A DNA stretch of 64,000 nucleotides from Salvelinus alpinus (taxonomy: Eukaryota > Chordata > Actinopteri > Salmoniformes > Salmonidae). Positions 24,272 through 35,025 of this stretch are shown here, one piece after another. The stretch lies in NCBI RefSeq assembly GCF_045679555.1, contig NC_092099.1:11330076-11394075 (forward strand), written 5' to 3'. The notes beneath the pieces were generated by a model, which was not told the origin of the DNA, did not search any database, and saw only the letters and a program-made list of their open reading frames with translations. A program made the position numbers and the translations under genes. Each line of letters opens with the position of its first letter. Position 1 is the first letter of the stretch.

Positions 24272-25720
24272 AGCCTGGTGGAAAGCATGGCCAGCCGTAG
24301 AAAAATGCTTATTGAAGTTCTCAATTATTGTGGATTTATCGGTGGTGACAGTGTTTCCTAGCCTCAGTGCAGTGGCCAGCTGGGAGGAGGTGCTCTTAAT
24401 CTCCATGGACTTTACAGTGTCGCAGAACTTTTTGGAGTTTGTGCTACAGGATGCAAATTTCTGTTTGAAAAAGCTAGCCTTTGCTTTCCTAACTGACTGT
24501 GTATATTGGTTCCTAACTTTCCTCAAAAGTTGCACATCGCGGGGGCTATTCAATCCTAATGCAGTACGCCACAGGATGTTTTTGTGCTGGTCAAGGGCAG
24601 TCAGGTCTGCAGTGAACCAAGGGCTTTATCTGTTCCTGGTTCTACATTTTTTGAATGGGGCATGCTTATTTAAGATGGTGAGGAAAGCACTTTTAAAGAA
24701 TAACCAGGCATCCTCTACTAACGGAATGAGGTCAATATCCTTCCAGGATACCCAGGCCAGGTCGATTAGAAAGGCCTGCTCGCTGAAGTGTTTTAGGGAG
24801 CGTTTGACAGTGATGAGGGGTGGTCGTTTGACAGCAGACCCATTACGGACGCAGGCAATGAGGCATTGATCACTGAGATCCTGGTTGAAGACAGCAGAGG
24901 TGTATTTGGAGGGCAGATTGGTCAGGATGATATCTATGAGGGTGCCTGTGTTTACGGATTTGGGGTTGTACCTGGTGGGTTCATTGATCATTTGTGTGAG
25001 ATTGAGGGCATCAAGCTTACATTGTAGGATGGCTGGGGTGTTAAGCATGTCCCAGTTTAGGTCACCTAACAGCACAAGCTCTGAAGATAGATGGGGGGCA
25101 ATCAATTCACATATGGTGTCCAGGGCACAGCTGGGGGCAGAAGGTGTTCTATAGCAAGCGGCAACAGTGAGAGACTTGTTTCTGGAAAGGTGGATTTAAA
25201 AAAAATAGAAGCTCAAATTGTTTGGGCACAGACCTGGATAGTAAGACAGAACTCTGCAGGCTATCTCTGCAGTAGATTGCAACTCCGCCCCCTTTGGCAG
25301 TTCTATCTTGTCAGAAAATGTTGTAGTTAGGGCAGAAAATTTCCGGGTTTTTGGTGGTCTTCCTAAGCCAGGATTCAGACACGGCTAGGACATCCGGGTT
25401 GGCAGAGTGTGCTAAAGCAGTGAATAAAACAAACTTAGGGAGGAGGCTTCTAATGTTCAGATGCATGAAACCAAGGCTTTTACGGTTACAGAAGTCAACA
25501 AATGCGAGCGCCTGGGGAATGGGAGTGGAGCTAGGCAGGGCCTGGATTAAACTCTACATCACCAGAGGAACAGAGGAGGAGTAGGATAAGGGTACCGCTA
25601 AAGGCTATAAGAACTGGTCGTCTAGTACGTTCGGAACAGAGAGTAAAAGGAGCAGGTTTCTGGGCATGGTAGAGTAGATTCAAGGCATAATTATGAAAGT
25701 CTTCTACTATTCTTTCAAAC
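24272..25720 (-). mobile_element. LINE C, endonuclease and 5' RT part
   Basis: On the minus strand 25105-24626 reads VLLGDLNWDMLN and NPKSVNTGTLIDIILTNLP, the C-terminal half of an APE-type LINE endonuclease. 24553-24272 continues into the RT linker. Upstream to about 25720 is diverged 5' endonuclease sequence. The LTR element at 21227-24266 separates this from the RT core. Confidence 0.75.
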
Positions 25721-25789
25721 AGGGGATTTTTTTCATTTTGAGCACCTTTCCCCTGAAAGGTCTGTGCACGGTCCTGTGTAGGTTTATGT

Positions 25790-25829
25790 TTTCAAATATT
25801 TGGTTTTAAGCTGGCATTGGACGTGGGAA
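25790..25829 (+). repeat. Left arm of a 40-bp inverted repeat
   Basis: TTTCAAATATTTGGTTTTAA, then GCTGGCATTGGACGTGGGAA. The reverse complement of 28879-28918 differs at three positions only (37 of 40 match). Similarity does not extend beyond the arms. Confidence 0.8.
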
Positions 25830-28800
25830 CGGGAGAACGCTTTTTCCCTAAATCGCAACTTCATTTGCTTGGTTTAATTCTGATTGGACTGTGGAATCAA
25901 TCACTTGCTTTCTAATGACGACCAGTAATTACTTCTGGATGAATTGTAGTCCAATAATGGACTAAAGGAGCCTAACGTTACTCCTTATAGTCCAAGGACC
26001 TTACATGTTCTGTTTAGAGGTGAATTGGCTCTGGCAGCCAAAACAGCCAAATAATCAGTGGCAATTTTAGCATGTAAATCTTATTGGGGGAGGATGCATG
26101 CCAGCAAAGCCACAACACAACACAACACAACACAAAACAATACATTAAGTGCACTATAACGGTGACAAACGGTGCCCACAAACTGTTAGGGCCTACATAA
26201 AGCAGTCCCAACAGCAGTCCCAACATCTTACCACTGCTACACCTGGCTATCAGCGAAGCCTTTTCTGGCAATGAAACAGTTCATTGATTTAATGCCTTAA
26301 AAAAAAAGATAGCTGACGTGGCTGACTTGCTTAAACAAATGTGATTTTTAATGACAATTGAGATGTACAAGCTATGGCATAAGGGGACGACAAGAGGAAA
26401 GGAGGTAATCTGTAATTTTGATTAAGACATTAATGAGCGAACTAGGACTTTTGGAATGTACAGGTACAGAATTCAGAACATGGGCCATTCTTACAGTGTT
26501 CTCCAAGTACATCAAGTCAGAACGGTAGTATAAATAAAGGGGACATATAATCAGACAATGAAAGCTCTTACAATATTCGATGATTCCATTTCAATAAGAC
26601 AGTTTATAGGCTACATGTGCACCACCAAGTCACCACCAAGATACTGTACGTTCCATATGTTTCCAAAACTGTACAGCAAGCAATGCGTTTTAACGTTCAG
26701 AACGAGCGCCGGGGCTCTCAACAAAACCAGACGATACTTGTCAATAGGCGCAAAAGGTAGTTAGCGTCTATGAATGTTTTAGAAGAATTGTAGAGGTATC
26801 ATTGTCCATAATTATCCCTCAACAGGCTGGTGTGATACATTTTTTGAGGGCAGGACAACATTGACGTTGGCCGAATGTATATGATTTTGCTTTCAGGATT
26901 TGTTTACACTTCAAGGATTTCCGTACAAGATACGCCTTCAACCACCTCCATAGGTGGTTTGGATGATCTAGTCACAATCAGATCACAATGTATCTTTTGA
27001 CTGTCTACACCTGTCAACAAATGTGGGCATAATCAAAATGTGGACAAGATCAGGACAACAGACACATGTCAGAGCCAGGTATAAACAGGGCTTTTGTTGT
27101 GCTGCTGTGTGTCTTATCAGGCTGTCTATGGCCAGCTGCAGTGGCAGGCAGACAACTCCCCCATGGAAGGACCTGTGATCTGGCTTGCCTGCCTGCCTGC
27201 CACCCCCTTCCCCCTCCCTCCCTCCCTCATGCCTCTGGCCACAGTGCTGTGCAAAGCCCCTGCTGAAGGCCTTGATGGACAAGTCCTCGATAAGACAGGA
27301 TACCTGATCCCTCTGTTTGCTTTTGATGTGCTCCACGACAACAGCCAGACAGATTCTTCTTGTAGAGAGAATGGGCTGAGGGTATAGGCTAGTGGGAAAG
27401 TGAGAGGCTTCATCTTTCTGGGAATGAGTGCTGAATGATTTCAGTGTGGTAGTTCAATTAAATGTATTGTATTATTTCTTACTACTTGTCCTATACAATA
27501 GCATGGTAACTGTCTGGGATTTATTTATTTCATGTATCTAATAATGGATTCACAGATGTATCTAACTATTTGTGAATAGTTTCACTCTCAAGCTTTACGA
27601 GCACTTGTCTTGCCATATAAATGGTTGTGTCTGAACCTTAAATGAAGAACAATTAAGTTAATGTATTTAGCAGAGAAAGAGCTTTTCCTGTAGTAGTAGT
27701 TGGTATAGGCAGGTCATTTCCATTGGTTGTGTGACTAGACTCCTGGCAGTGGCAGATGGGTTGAAAGGAGGATTCTGTCATGATGGGCAATATTACCCTG
27801 ATAGAGGCATTGGGGTCTACCATTTCACCGTCTGGACTAATTAAAATGCTTGCTTGAAGTGGTGAAGACTTGCTGACAGAATAGATCAACAAGCTGCCTC
27901 CATAGGGCATATACTCACTATTGGGACACATTCACTGTATGTCTGACTGAGGGACGAGCCTGCACCCTGGTGTTCGTTTTCAATAGTTCAGAAACAACTA
28001 GCACTTGTGACATATTAGTTCCTGATGCACTACAAGAATACAAAAAATACTCAATTGAATCTGTGTAACCCTACAGTTAAAAGTTTGCACTGTATAATAA
28101 CAATTTTCAAAATGACATGACCCTCTCTTTCTAAATTAGTAAATGCAATTAAAACATAATGTAAAGTTTTGTTACATTGTCATAAAAACTGAAAATAGGA
28201 ATAGATACTTTTATTATGACATTTTGGAACACAGGTTGGTACTCTGCACTATCACTAGCACTAAATGACCACAAGGTGGAAGAATGAAACTGTGAGAATG
28301 GAAAGCAAGCGTTTCAGTGTTTCAGCACAGCAAGTGCTCGACCATTGAGTTAATCAAGACGCTTAAATAATAATGTAAACTTGATTGAGAACTCATCAAA
28401 ATTACAATAACCACAATAAATGTAAAATAAATGTTGATGTTCATTTCGTTTTGTCTGTGCAACTTCACTATTTTCCTATTATGTGCTATTGGTTGTCATA
28501 AATAGTATTGTGGTGCAAGTTGCGTTTTACTTCCAGCCGATATTCTACATCTGGTGGATTTGGACACAAGCCATTTCCTCCACCCAACTCCAATTGTTGT
28601 TAGTGAACAGATGTGATGTGAAGCCTGTCACTTCTCTCTACTCTCACACCCACTCACTCACTCCCCCTCCCTCTCTTTCCCTCTCTCTCTTTCCTTCTTT
28701 CGCTCTCTCTCTCTCTATCTCCCTCTCCATCCCTCCCTCTCTTTTGCTCTCTCTCTACCCCCCATCCCCCCTTTTCCTGACAGCAGTCATCTCTCTACGG

Positions 28801-28878
28801 CAGACTGACAGTATGAGGCAGCTCCTGCCCGGACCCCGCTGAGACTGAATCAAACTTTCACAGGAATCACTTTGCATA

Positions 28879-28918
28879 TTCCCACGTCCAGTGCCAGCGC
28901 AAAACCAAATATTTGAAA
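28879..28918 (-). repeat. Right arm of a 40-bp inverted repeat
   Basis: TTCCCACGTCCAGTGCCAGC, then GCAAAACCAAATATTTGAAA, the inverted partner of 25790-25829. Confidence 0.8.
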
Positions 28919-29199
28919 CACTATCAAATCTGCCCCTTCTGCAACACTGTCACTTTCCTCCCTCTGCTCACATGTGTTAGTGTTCCAAAAGGATCATCAG
29001 CTTGAAGCACGGCCAGCTGTTAGCTCATATCTGCCTGAACATGTTTTGAGAGGGGGAAGTCAATACACATTGATAAGTTTTAATAAAAATGAATTGATTA
29101 GCCCCAGACTGAGAATATTCAATAGCAGGAAATGGAATAAACGTATTAACAGTTTCAACAAAAAAAAAAGAGCTGATCAGTGATTGATTTGATCATTCC

Positions 29200-29309
29200 C
29201 CATCATCAATATTCATTGAATCGTTTTTCCGATTTTGTTGCATTACAACCTGTAATTTAAATAGATTTTTATTTGGATTTCATGTAATGGACATACACAA
29301 AATAGTCCG
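29200..29309 (+). mobile_element. Tc1-like transposon, family D, left piece
   Basis: TTTTGTTGCATTACAACCTG and ATGGACATACACAAAATAGTC are typical of the left end of a salmonid Tc1 element. It continues at 31053 after an inserted LTR element. Confidence 0.7.
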
Positions 29310-29330
29310 CAAAACAGCCCGGTTCAACCT

Positions 29331-30620
29331 GTGCCTGCACTCTGGAGGGTCCGGGCTAGAGTAGTTATCCAGCCTGGGGGAGTGGTGCCAAGACTGCGCA
29401 CCAGAGCTCCAGTGCTCCCCCACAGCCCGGTCCTTCAGGTGCCTCCTAACACCAAGCCTCCTGTAAGTCTCCCCAGCCTGGTGGGTCCTGTGGCAGCCCC
29501 ACGCACCAGGCTGTCTCTCCGTCTCCTCCCTACAGGTGTGTCTGTCTGCCCAGCGCCGCCTGCGCTGCCCGTCTGCCTAGCGCCGCCTGCGCTGCCCGTC
29601 TGCCCAGCGCCGCCTGAGCTGCCCGTCTGCCCAGTGCCATCTGAGCCGCCCGTCTGTCCTGAGCCTTCAAAGCCGCCCGTCTGTCCTGAGCCTTCAAAGC
29701 CGCCCGTCTGTCCTGAGCCTTCAGAGCCGCCCGTCTGTCAGGAGCCGCCCGTCAGTCAGGAGCCGCTAGAGCCGTCCGCCAGACAGGAGCCGCCAGAGCC
29801 GCCCGCCAGACAGGAGCCGCCAGAGCCGCCCGCCAGACAGGAGCCGCCAGAGCCGCCCGCCAGACAGGAGCCGCCAGAGCCGCCCGCCAGACAGGAGCCG
29901 CCAGAGCCGCCAGTCAGCCAGGAGCCGCCAGAGCCGCCAGCCAGCCAGGAGCCGCCAGAGCCGCCAGCCAGCCAGGAGCCGCCAGAGCCGCCAGCCAGCC
30001 AGGAGCCGCCAGAGCCGCCAGCCAGCCAGGAGCCGCCAGAGCCGTCAGCCAGCCAGGACCTGCCAGAGCCGCCAGCCAGCCAGGACCTGCCAGAGCCGTC
30101 ATTCAGCCAGGACCTGCCAGAGCCGTCATTCAGCCAGGACCTGCCAGAGCCGTCAGTCAGCCAGGAGCTGCCAGAGTCGTCAGTCAGCCAGGAGCTGCCA
30201 GAGTCGTCAGTCAGCCAGGAGCTGCCAGAGCTGCCTGTCACGCCGGCGATGCCGGAATTGCTCCTCAGTCCGGAGCTGCCCCTCAGTCCGGAGCTGCCCC
30301 TCAGTCCGGAGCTGCCCCTCAGTCCGGAGCTGCCCCTCAGTCCGGTGCGGCCCCTCAGTCCGGAGCTGCCCCTCAGTCCGGAGCTGCCCCTCAGTCCGGT
30401 GCTGCCCCTCAGTCCGGTGCTGCCCCTCCGTCCAGAGGCGCCCCTCAGTCCGGTGCTGCCCCTCCGTCCAGAGGCGCCCATCAGTCCAGTGGGGTTAATT
30501 TGGAGGGGCGCCGTTAAGAGGAGGCCACGGAAGCGGGGATTAACTATGGTGGGGTGGGGGCCACGTCCAGCGCCAGAGCCGCCACCGTGGACAGATGCCC
30601 ACCCAGACCCTCCCCTATAG
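29331..30620 (+). CDS. Proline-rich protein with 9-residue repeats, second copy, N-terminally truncated
   Basis: 429 codons open. The order is a Pro/Arg-rich stretch (VAAPRTRLSLRLLP), CPAPPALPV-type units, CPEPSKPPV, about 11 units of EPPARQEPP/EPPASQEPP, SQDLPEPS/SQELPESS units, then 6-residue ELPLSP units and VLPLRPEAP. It ends [20 protein letters not shown] and runs past the shared motif by a few residues. The repeat period (27 bp) equals that of the 21-24 kb element but the units differ almost entirely. No enzyme motif is present. No start codon of the original gene remains; the first ATG is arbitrary. Confidence 0.5.
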   Translation: MPALWRVRARVVIQPGGVVPRLRTRAPVLPHSPVLQVPPNTKPPVSLPSLVGPVAAPRTRLSLRLLPTGVSVCPAPPALPVCLAPPALPVCPAPPELPVCPVPSEPPVCPEPSKPPVCPEPSKPPVCPEPSEPPVCQEPPVSQEPLEPSARQEPPEPPARQEPPEPPARQEPPEPPARQEPPEPPARQEPPEPPVSQEPPEPPASQEPPEPPASQEPPEPPASQEPPEPPASQEPPEPSASQDLPEPPASQDLPEPSFSQDLPEPSFSQDLPEPSVSQELPESSVSQELPESSVSQELPELPVTPAMPELLLSPELPLSPELPLSPELPLSPELPLSPVRPLSPELPLSPELPLSPVLPLSPVLPLRPEAPLSPVLPLRPEAPISPVGLIWRGAVKRRPRKRGLTMVGWGPRPAPEPPPWTDAHPDPPL

Positions 30621-30670
30621 GTTCAGGTTTTGCGGCCGGAGTCCGCACCTTGGGGGGGGGGGGGGGGTAC

Positions 30671-31052
30671 TGTCACGTTCCTGACCTTATTTCCTTTGTT
30701 TAGTATTTGTTTAGTTGGTCAGGACGTGAACTGGGTGGGCATTCTATATGTTGTGTTTCTATGTTGGGTATGTTGTTTGGCCTAATATGGTTCTCAATCA
30801 GAGGCAGGTGTTTGTCATTGTCTCTAATTGGGAACCATATTAAGGTAGCCTGTGTTCACTGTTTGTTTGTGGGTGATTGTTCCTGTTCGTGCGTTCATGT
30901 GTTTTATGTTCTCTCGTTCAAGACTGTAGCTTCGTTGGTTTTCGTTTGTTTTATTGTTTTGTTCGTATTGAAAGTAAGTGTTCCAATAAATATGGAAACG
31001 TACCACGCTGCGCTTTGGTCCTCCTCTCCTTCCAACGACGAAAGCCGTTACA
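30671..31052 (+). repeat. 3' LTR of the truncated LTR element
   Basis: 382 bp, starting TGTCACGTTCCTGACC directly after the G-tract and ending CGTTACA. It shares GGTTCTCAATCAGAGGCAG-like words with the LTRs at 21-24 kb, so the two LTRs are related but well diverged. Confidence 0.78.
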
Positions 31053-31370
31053 CCCCTAAATAATATCTGGTGCAACCAATTACCTTCAGAAGTCACATAA
31101 TTAGTTAGATAAAGTCCACCTGTGTGCAATCTAAGAGTCACATGATCTGTCACATAATCTTAGTATATATACACCTGTTCTGAAAGGCCCCAGAGTCTGC
31201 AACACCACCAAGCAAGCGGCACCATGAAAACCAAGGAGCTCTCTAAACAGGTCAGGGACAAAGTTGTGGAGAAGTACATATCAGGGTTGGGTTAGAAAGA
31301 AATATCAGAAACTTTGAACATTGCACGGAGCACCATTAAATCCATTATTAAAACATTTAAAGAATGGGGG
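31053..31370 (+). mobile_element. Tc1-like transposon, family D, right piece with transposase start
   Basis: CCCCTAAATAATATCTGGTG onwards leads to a transposase start at 31224 (ATGAAAACCAAGGAGCTCTC) and an HTH segment (ISETLNIARSTIKSIIK). A TAG at about 31293 breaks the frame. It ends abruptly near 31370 against L1 sequence. Confidence 0.72.
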
Positions 31371-31374
31371 AGCA

Positions 31375-31960
31375 CGTGATGCCGCAGAGCTGAGCAGACG
31401 TTGACAAACCGAGCTCTTCAAAGTTATTCCATTATTACCTAAATAACAACGTTGAAACAATATTCTAACATCGGCTGATAAATTGTCAAGTACTTACCTT
31501 CCCAAAGAGCCATGGACCTCCGACCAAGAGGCAAGAAGGACGATCAAAACGTCATTGATTCCCAAGATAACGATAACGCTACAGCTAGCAAGATTAGCAT
31601 TACTAGAACAGTAGTAACAATATCCGTGTGGTGGGATTGAAAGAGGACAGCGAGGGCCGTGACTCGGTCCATTTCTTCACTCAATGGATCCCTGATGTCC
31701 TAGGCAAAATCAACTTCACCAAGCCGTTGCAAATCGAAAGCGCCCACAGAACATAAGCGCCGAAACCCCGGCCAGATGAGCCCCCACGGGCCGTCCTGAT
31801 CAGGTTCCTCCGTTTCCAGGACAGAGAGAAGATACTGCAACTCGCAAGAGCCAAAGGGGACATCACCATCGATGGCAAGAGGGTCAGCCTTTTCCCGGAT
31901 ATGAGCGCGGATCTCGCCAGACGTCGCAAACAGTTCATGTTCTTAACCTCTTCCGGTGTG
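31375..31960 (+). mobile_element. L1-type LINE, 5' UTR and ORF1 fragment
   Basis: From about 31629 the plus strand reads NIRVVGLKEDSEGRDSVHFF, then LQIESAHRT, a stop, PRAVLIRFLRFQDREKILQL, and ITIDGKRVSLFPDMSADLAR. This is the RRM-like and C-terminal region of fish L1/Tx1 ORF1 proteins. A deletion and one stop are visible, and the fragment ends before ORF2. Confidence 0.75.
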
Positions 31961-31990
31961 AAGTAATTGCTACTGTAGCTTGGTAAACTT

Positions 31991-33478
31991 AACTCAGCAA
32001 AAAAAGAAACGTCTCTTTTTCAGGACCCTGTCTTTCAAAGATAATTCGTAAAAATCTAAGTAACTTTACAGATCTTCATTGTAAAGGGTTTAAAGACTGT
32101 TTCCCATGCTTGTTCAATGAACCATAAGCAAATAATGAACATGCACCTGTGGAACGGTTGTTAAGACACTAACAGCTTACAGACGGTAGGCAATTAAGGT
32201 CACAGTTATGAAAATTTAGGACACTAAAGAGGCCTTTCTACTGACTCTGAAAAACACTAAAAGAAAGATGCCCAGGGTCCCTGCTCATCTGCGTGAACGT
32301 GCCTTAGGCATGCTGCAAGGAGGCATGAGGACTGCAGATGTGGCCAGGGCAATAAATTGCAATGTCCGTACTGTGAGACGCCTAAGACAGCACTACAGGG
32401 AGACAGGATGGACAGCTGATCGTCCTCGCAGTGGCAGACCACGTGTAACAACACCTGCACAGGATTGGTACATCTGAACATCACACCTGCGGGACAGGTA
32501 CAGGATGGCAGCAACAACAACTGCCCGAGTTACACCAGGAACGCACAATCCCTCCATCAGTGCTCAGACTGTCCGCAATAGGCTGAGAGAGGCTGGACTG
32601 AGGACTTGTAGGCCTGTTGTAAGGCAGGTCCTCACCAAACATCACCGGCAACAACGTCACCTATGGGCCCAAACCCACCTTCGCTGGACCAGACAGGACT
32701 GGCAAAAAGTGTTCTTCACTGACGAGTTGTGGTTTTGTCTCACCAGGGGTGATGGTCGGATTCGTGTTTATCGTTGAAGGAAAGAGCATTACACCGAGGC
32801 CTGTACTCTAGAGTGGGATCGATTTGGAGTTGGAGGGTCACAGCATCATTGGACTGAGCTTGTTGTCATTGCAGGCAATCTCAACGCTGTGCATTACAGA
32901 GAAGACATCCTCTTCCCTCATGTGGTACCCTTCCTGCAGGCTCATCCTGACATGACCCTCCAGCATGACAATGCCCCCAGCCATACTGCTCGTTCTGTGT
33001 GTGATTTCCTGCAAGACAGGAATGTCAGTGTTCTGCCATGGCCAGCGAAGAGCCTGGATCTTAATCCCATTGAGCACATCTGGGACCTGTTGGATCGGAG
33101 GGTGAGAGCTAGGGCCATTCCCCACAGAAATGTCCAGGAACATGCAGGTGCCTTGCTAGAAGAGTGGGGTAAAATCTCACAGCAAGAACTGGCAAATCTG
33201 GTGCAGTCCATGAGGAGGAGATGCACTGCAGTACTTAATGAAGCTGGTGGCCACACCAGATACCGACTGTTACTTTTGATTTTGATCCCCCCCCCCCCCC
33301 CCCCACACCTTTGTTCAGGGACACATTATTCCATGTCTGTTAGTCACATGTCTGTGGAACTTGTTCAGTTTATGTCTCAGTTGTTGAATCTTATGTTCAT
33401 AGAAATATTTACACATGTTAAGTTTGCTGAAAATAAACGCAGTTGACAGTGAGATGACGTTTCTTTTTTTGCTGAGTT
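31991..33478 (+). mobile_element. Tc1-like transposon, family E, near-complete
   Basis: Terminal inverted repeats AACTCAGCAAAAAAAGAAAC (left) and GTTTCTTTTTTTGCTGAGTT (right). The transposase on the plus strand starts at 32271 and keeps its HTH region (ADVARAINCNVRTVRRLRQH). The DDE residues are all present: FFTDEL near 32718, LQHDNAPSH near 32963 and DLNPIEHIWD near 33060. Two TGA stops (32475-32477 and 32775-32777) break the frame, plus a frame change before 32889. Both TGAs could come from CGA by CpG decay. A poly-C tract lies at about 33287-33304. Confidence 0.87.
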
Positions 33479-34137
33479 TATATTTTCAGAGTAGCTTTCC
33501 CAACACTGGTTGTACATTATATAATGTACTTACTTTAAAAGCCCTAAATTCCCATGAAAGTATGCCTTCCCCTGTAGGCCCTTTCAATACCTTTCATTTG
33601 CTCAAATTATTCATATTGCTTTGCGCAATGTAAGTCTAGATGTTTAAAGTCTTCTTAATGAGGTTATCTATCAATGGAATCTTGTTCTCGAAAATTATAT
33701 CCAATGAAATGTAATTTGGTCACTGACTATCTCTCTCATTGGTCCAACCAGCTGACAGTCTTTCCCTATGTATGGGGGTTGGCTAATTCTTCAGATTTGA
33801 ACAACTAAGCCTTGTTTACAGAATTATCCCTGCTGCTTTTGACTGTCTCTAAATCCCTCACTGAGTGTAAAGTTCTGTCTGTTTACTGTTGAGTGTTTGT
33901 GGGGAAGTGTGTTCTACAGAGTGGTGATGTAAGAGGCGAGCATCACCTTCTGGAATTTCACCCATCAATATCCACTTGATTCCTAGCAGCATTTCCACTG
34001 TCTACGATATGGATCCGCATAGTCAATGGATTTAAATCTGCTGCTCTGACTTGACCGCCACCGTATCCCAGAGTGAATTCTCTGCAGGGGAGGAACGTCA
34101 TCTCTCCAGGCCGTAGCTGTGAAGAGAAGGTTATAGG
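33479..34137. other. Upstream region of cdk5r2
   Basis: No coding exon or known repeat is seen. It should contain the cdk5r2 promoter and 5' UTR, but no TATA box or other clear element can be pointed to. Confidence 0.5.
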
Positions 34138-35025
34138 ATGGGAACGGTGCTCTCCATATACCCAACATCAAAGAAGGAGGCTATTCTGGATGACAGAAAA
34201 GAGGGGGACCATGCAATCAAAACGGGGAGCGTAAAAAAGCAGTCCATGCTTGTCTCAGCTCTCACATTTAAGAAAATGGTTGTCGACTCGACCAAGAAAA
34301 AGAGTTGCAAGAAAGTCAACCCAAACACCTCACAGGTGAACAACAGACACGTAAATCAGCTTAATAATGAAAATAACAAGAAATCCCAGCAATCGAGTAC
34401 AGATGGTAAGAAAGGACCACTCACTGTGCCAGTGCCGATGGTTACTACCCAAAGTCTTCAACCCTAGGTCCCCTCTGAGAATGTGAAACTCTTAGCTGTC
34501 CAAAAGCAACCTAGCAAAGTAGACCTCCTCTCACCGAGGTGTGTGATTATCCAGGCATCGACCGGCGAGCTGTTGCGCTGTCTGGGAGAATTGACATGCC
34601 GGAGATGCTATAAAGTGAAGCTCACTTACAGTGAGGTCATTATATGGTTCCGTAATGTCGACCAAACCCTTCTCCTCCAAGGCTGGCAGGACCAGGGATT
34701 CATTACAACTGCTAACTTGGTCTTCGTCTACCTGCTCTGTAAGGAATCGATACCCGATGATATCGATAGCGCATCCGAACTCCATAGTATCATCCTGCTC
34801 TGTCTCTGTCTATCCTACTCGTACATGGGTTGCGAGATATCTTACCGTCTGAAACCATTCATGATTATGGCCAATGAGGATCATTTCTGGGATAGTTCAA
34901 TGAGCATCATCAATAACACAAGTGCCAAAATGTTGCAGTTAAATGCAGACCCTTACTTTTTCACGGAGGTGTTTCAAGAGCTAAAAGACGAAGGAAAGTC
35001 TAGGGACAAAGACTTGGACCATTAA
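34138..35025 (+). pseudogene. cdk5r2: cdk5r2-like CDK5 activator 2 (p39), single exon, one in-frame TAG
   Basis: CDK5R2 (p39) is the membrane-anchored, cyclin-like neuronal activator of CDK5. The reading frame opens with MGTVLS, the N-myristoylation signal of p35/p39. A basic SALTFKK...KKKSCKK segment and a VPVP stretch follow, both resembling p39 more than p35. The CDK5-binding cyclin-like domain begins near IIQASTGELLRCLG and includes CRRCY, LLLQGWQDQGFIT, LVFVYLLC and LNADPYFFTEVFQ; the end (KDLDH) resembles the p39 tail. A single TAG at 34465-34467 interrupts the frame, which is otherwise open for 296 codons with no frameshift. The usual SYMGNEISYPLKPF is here SYMGCEISYRLKPF (codons 34831-34833 and 34846-34848), a change at two normally constant sites. 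About 295 residues against 367 in human p39, mostly from a shorter linker. The start ATG has G at +4. Gene order with fev and cryba2 supports orthology. It is probably a decayed duplicate; an error or allele at the TAG remains possible. Confidence 0.85.

Larger units (their letters stand above)
25721..29199. other. Low-repeat intergenic segment bracketed by a 40-bp inverted repeat
   Basis: No gene or known element is recognised. Arms at 25790-25829 and 28879-28918 are inverted copies. A long pyrimidine-rich stretch (CTCTCC/TCTC) lies at about 28640-28765. Short ORFs near 27.0-27.4 kb have no gene-like continuation or splice context. Confidence 0.5.
29310..31052 (+). mobile_element. 5'-truncated LTR element, sister of the 21-24 kb element
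   Basis: The internal region with a proline-rich ORF (29331-30620) is followed by the hairpin TGCGGCCGGAGTCCGCA (30631-30647), a G-tract and a 3' LTR at 30671-31052 (TGTCACG...TTACA). The 5' LTR and the N-terminal coding region are missing. The hairpin, G-tract and TACTGTCAC junction match the element at 21-24 kb almost base for base. It sits inside a Tc1 element. Confidence 0.8.

Noticed and set aside
26983-27413. Overlapping ORFs on both strands near 27 kb
   Set aside because: Short, mutually overlapping, no recognisable domain, no consistent splice sites.
28483-28842. 119-codon plus-strand ORF
   Set aside because: Mostly a CT-rich pyrimidine tract translated as Ser-Leu-Pro; no gene-like features.
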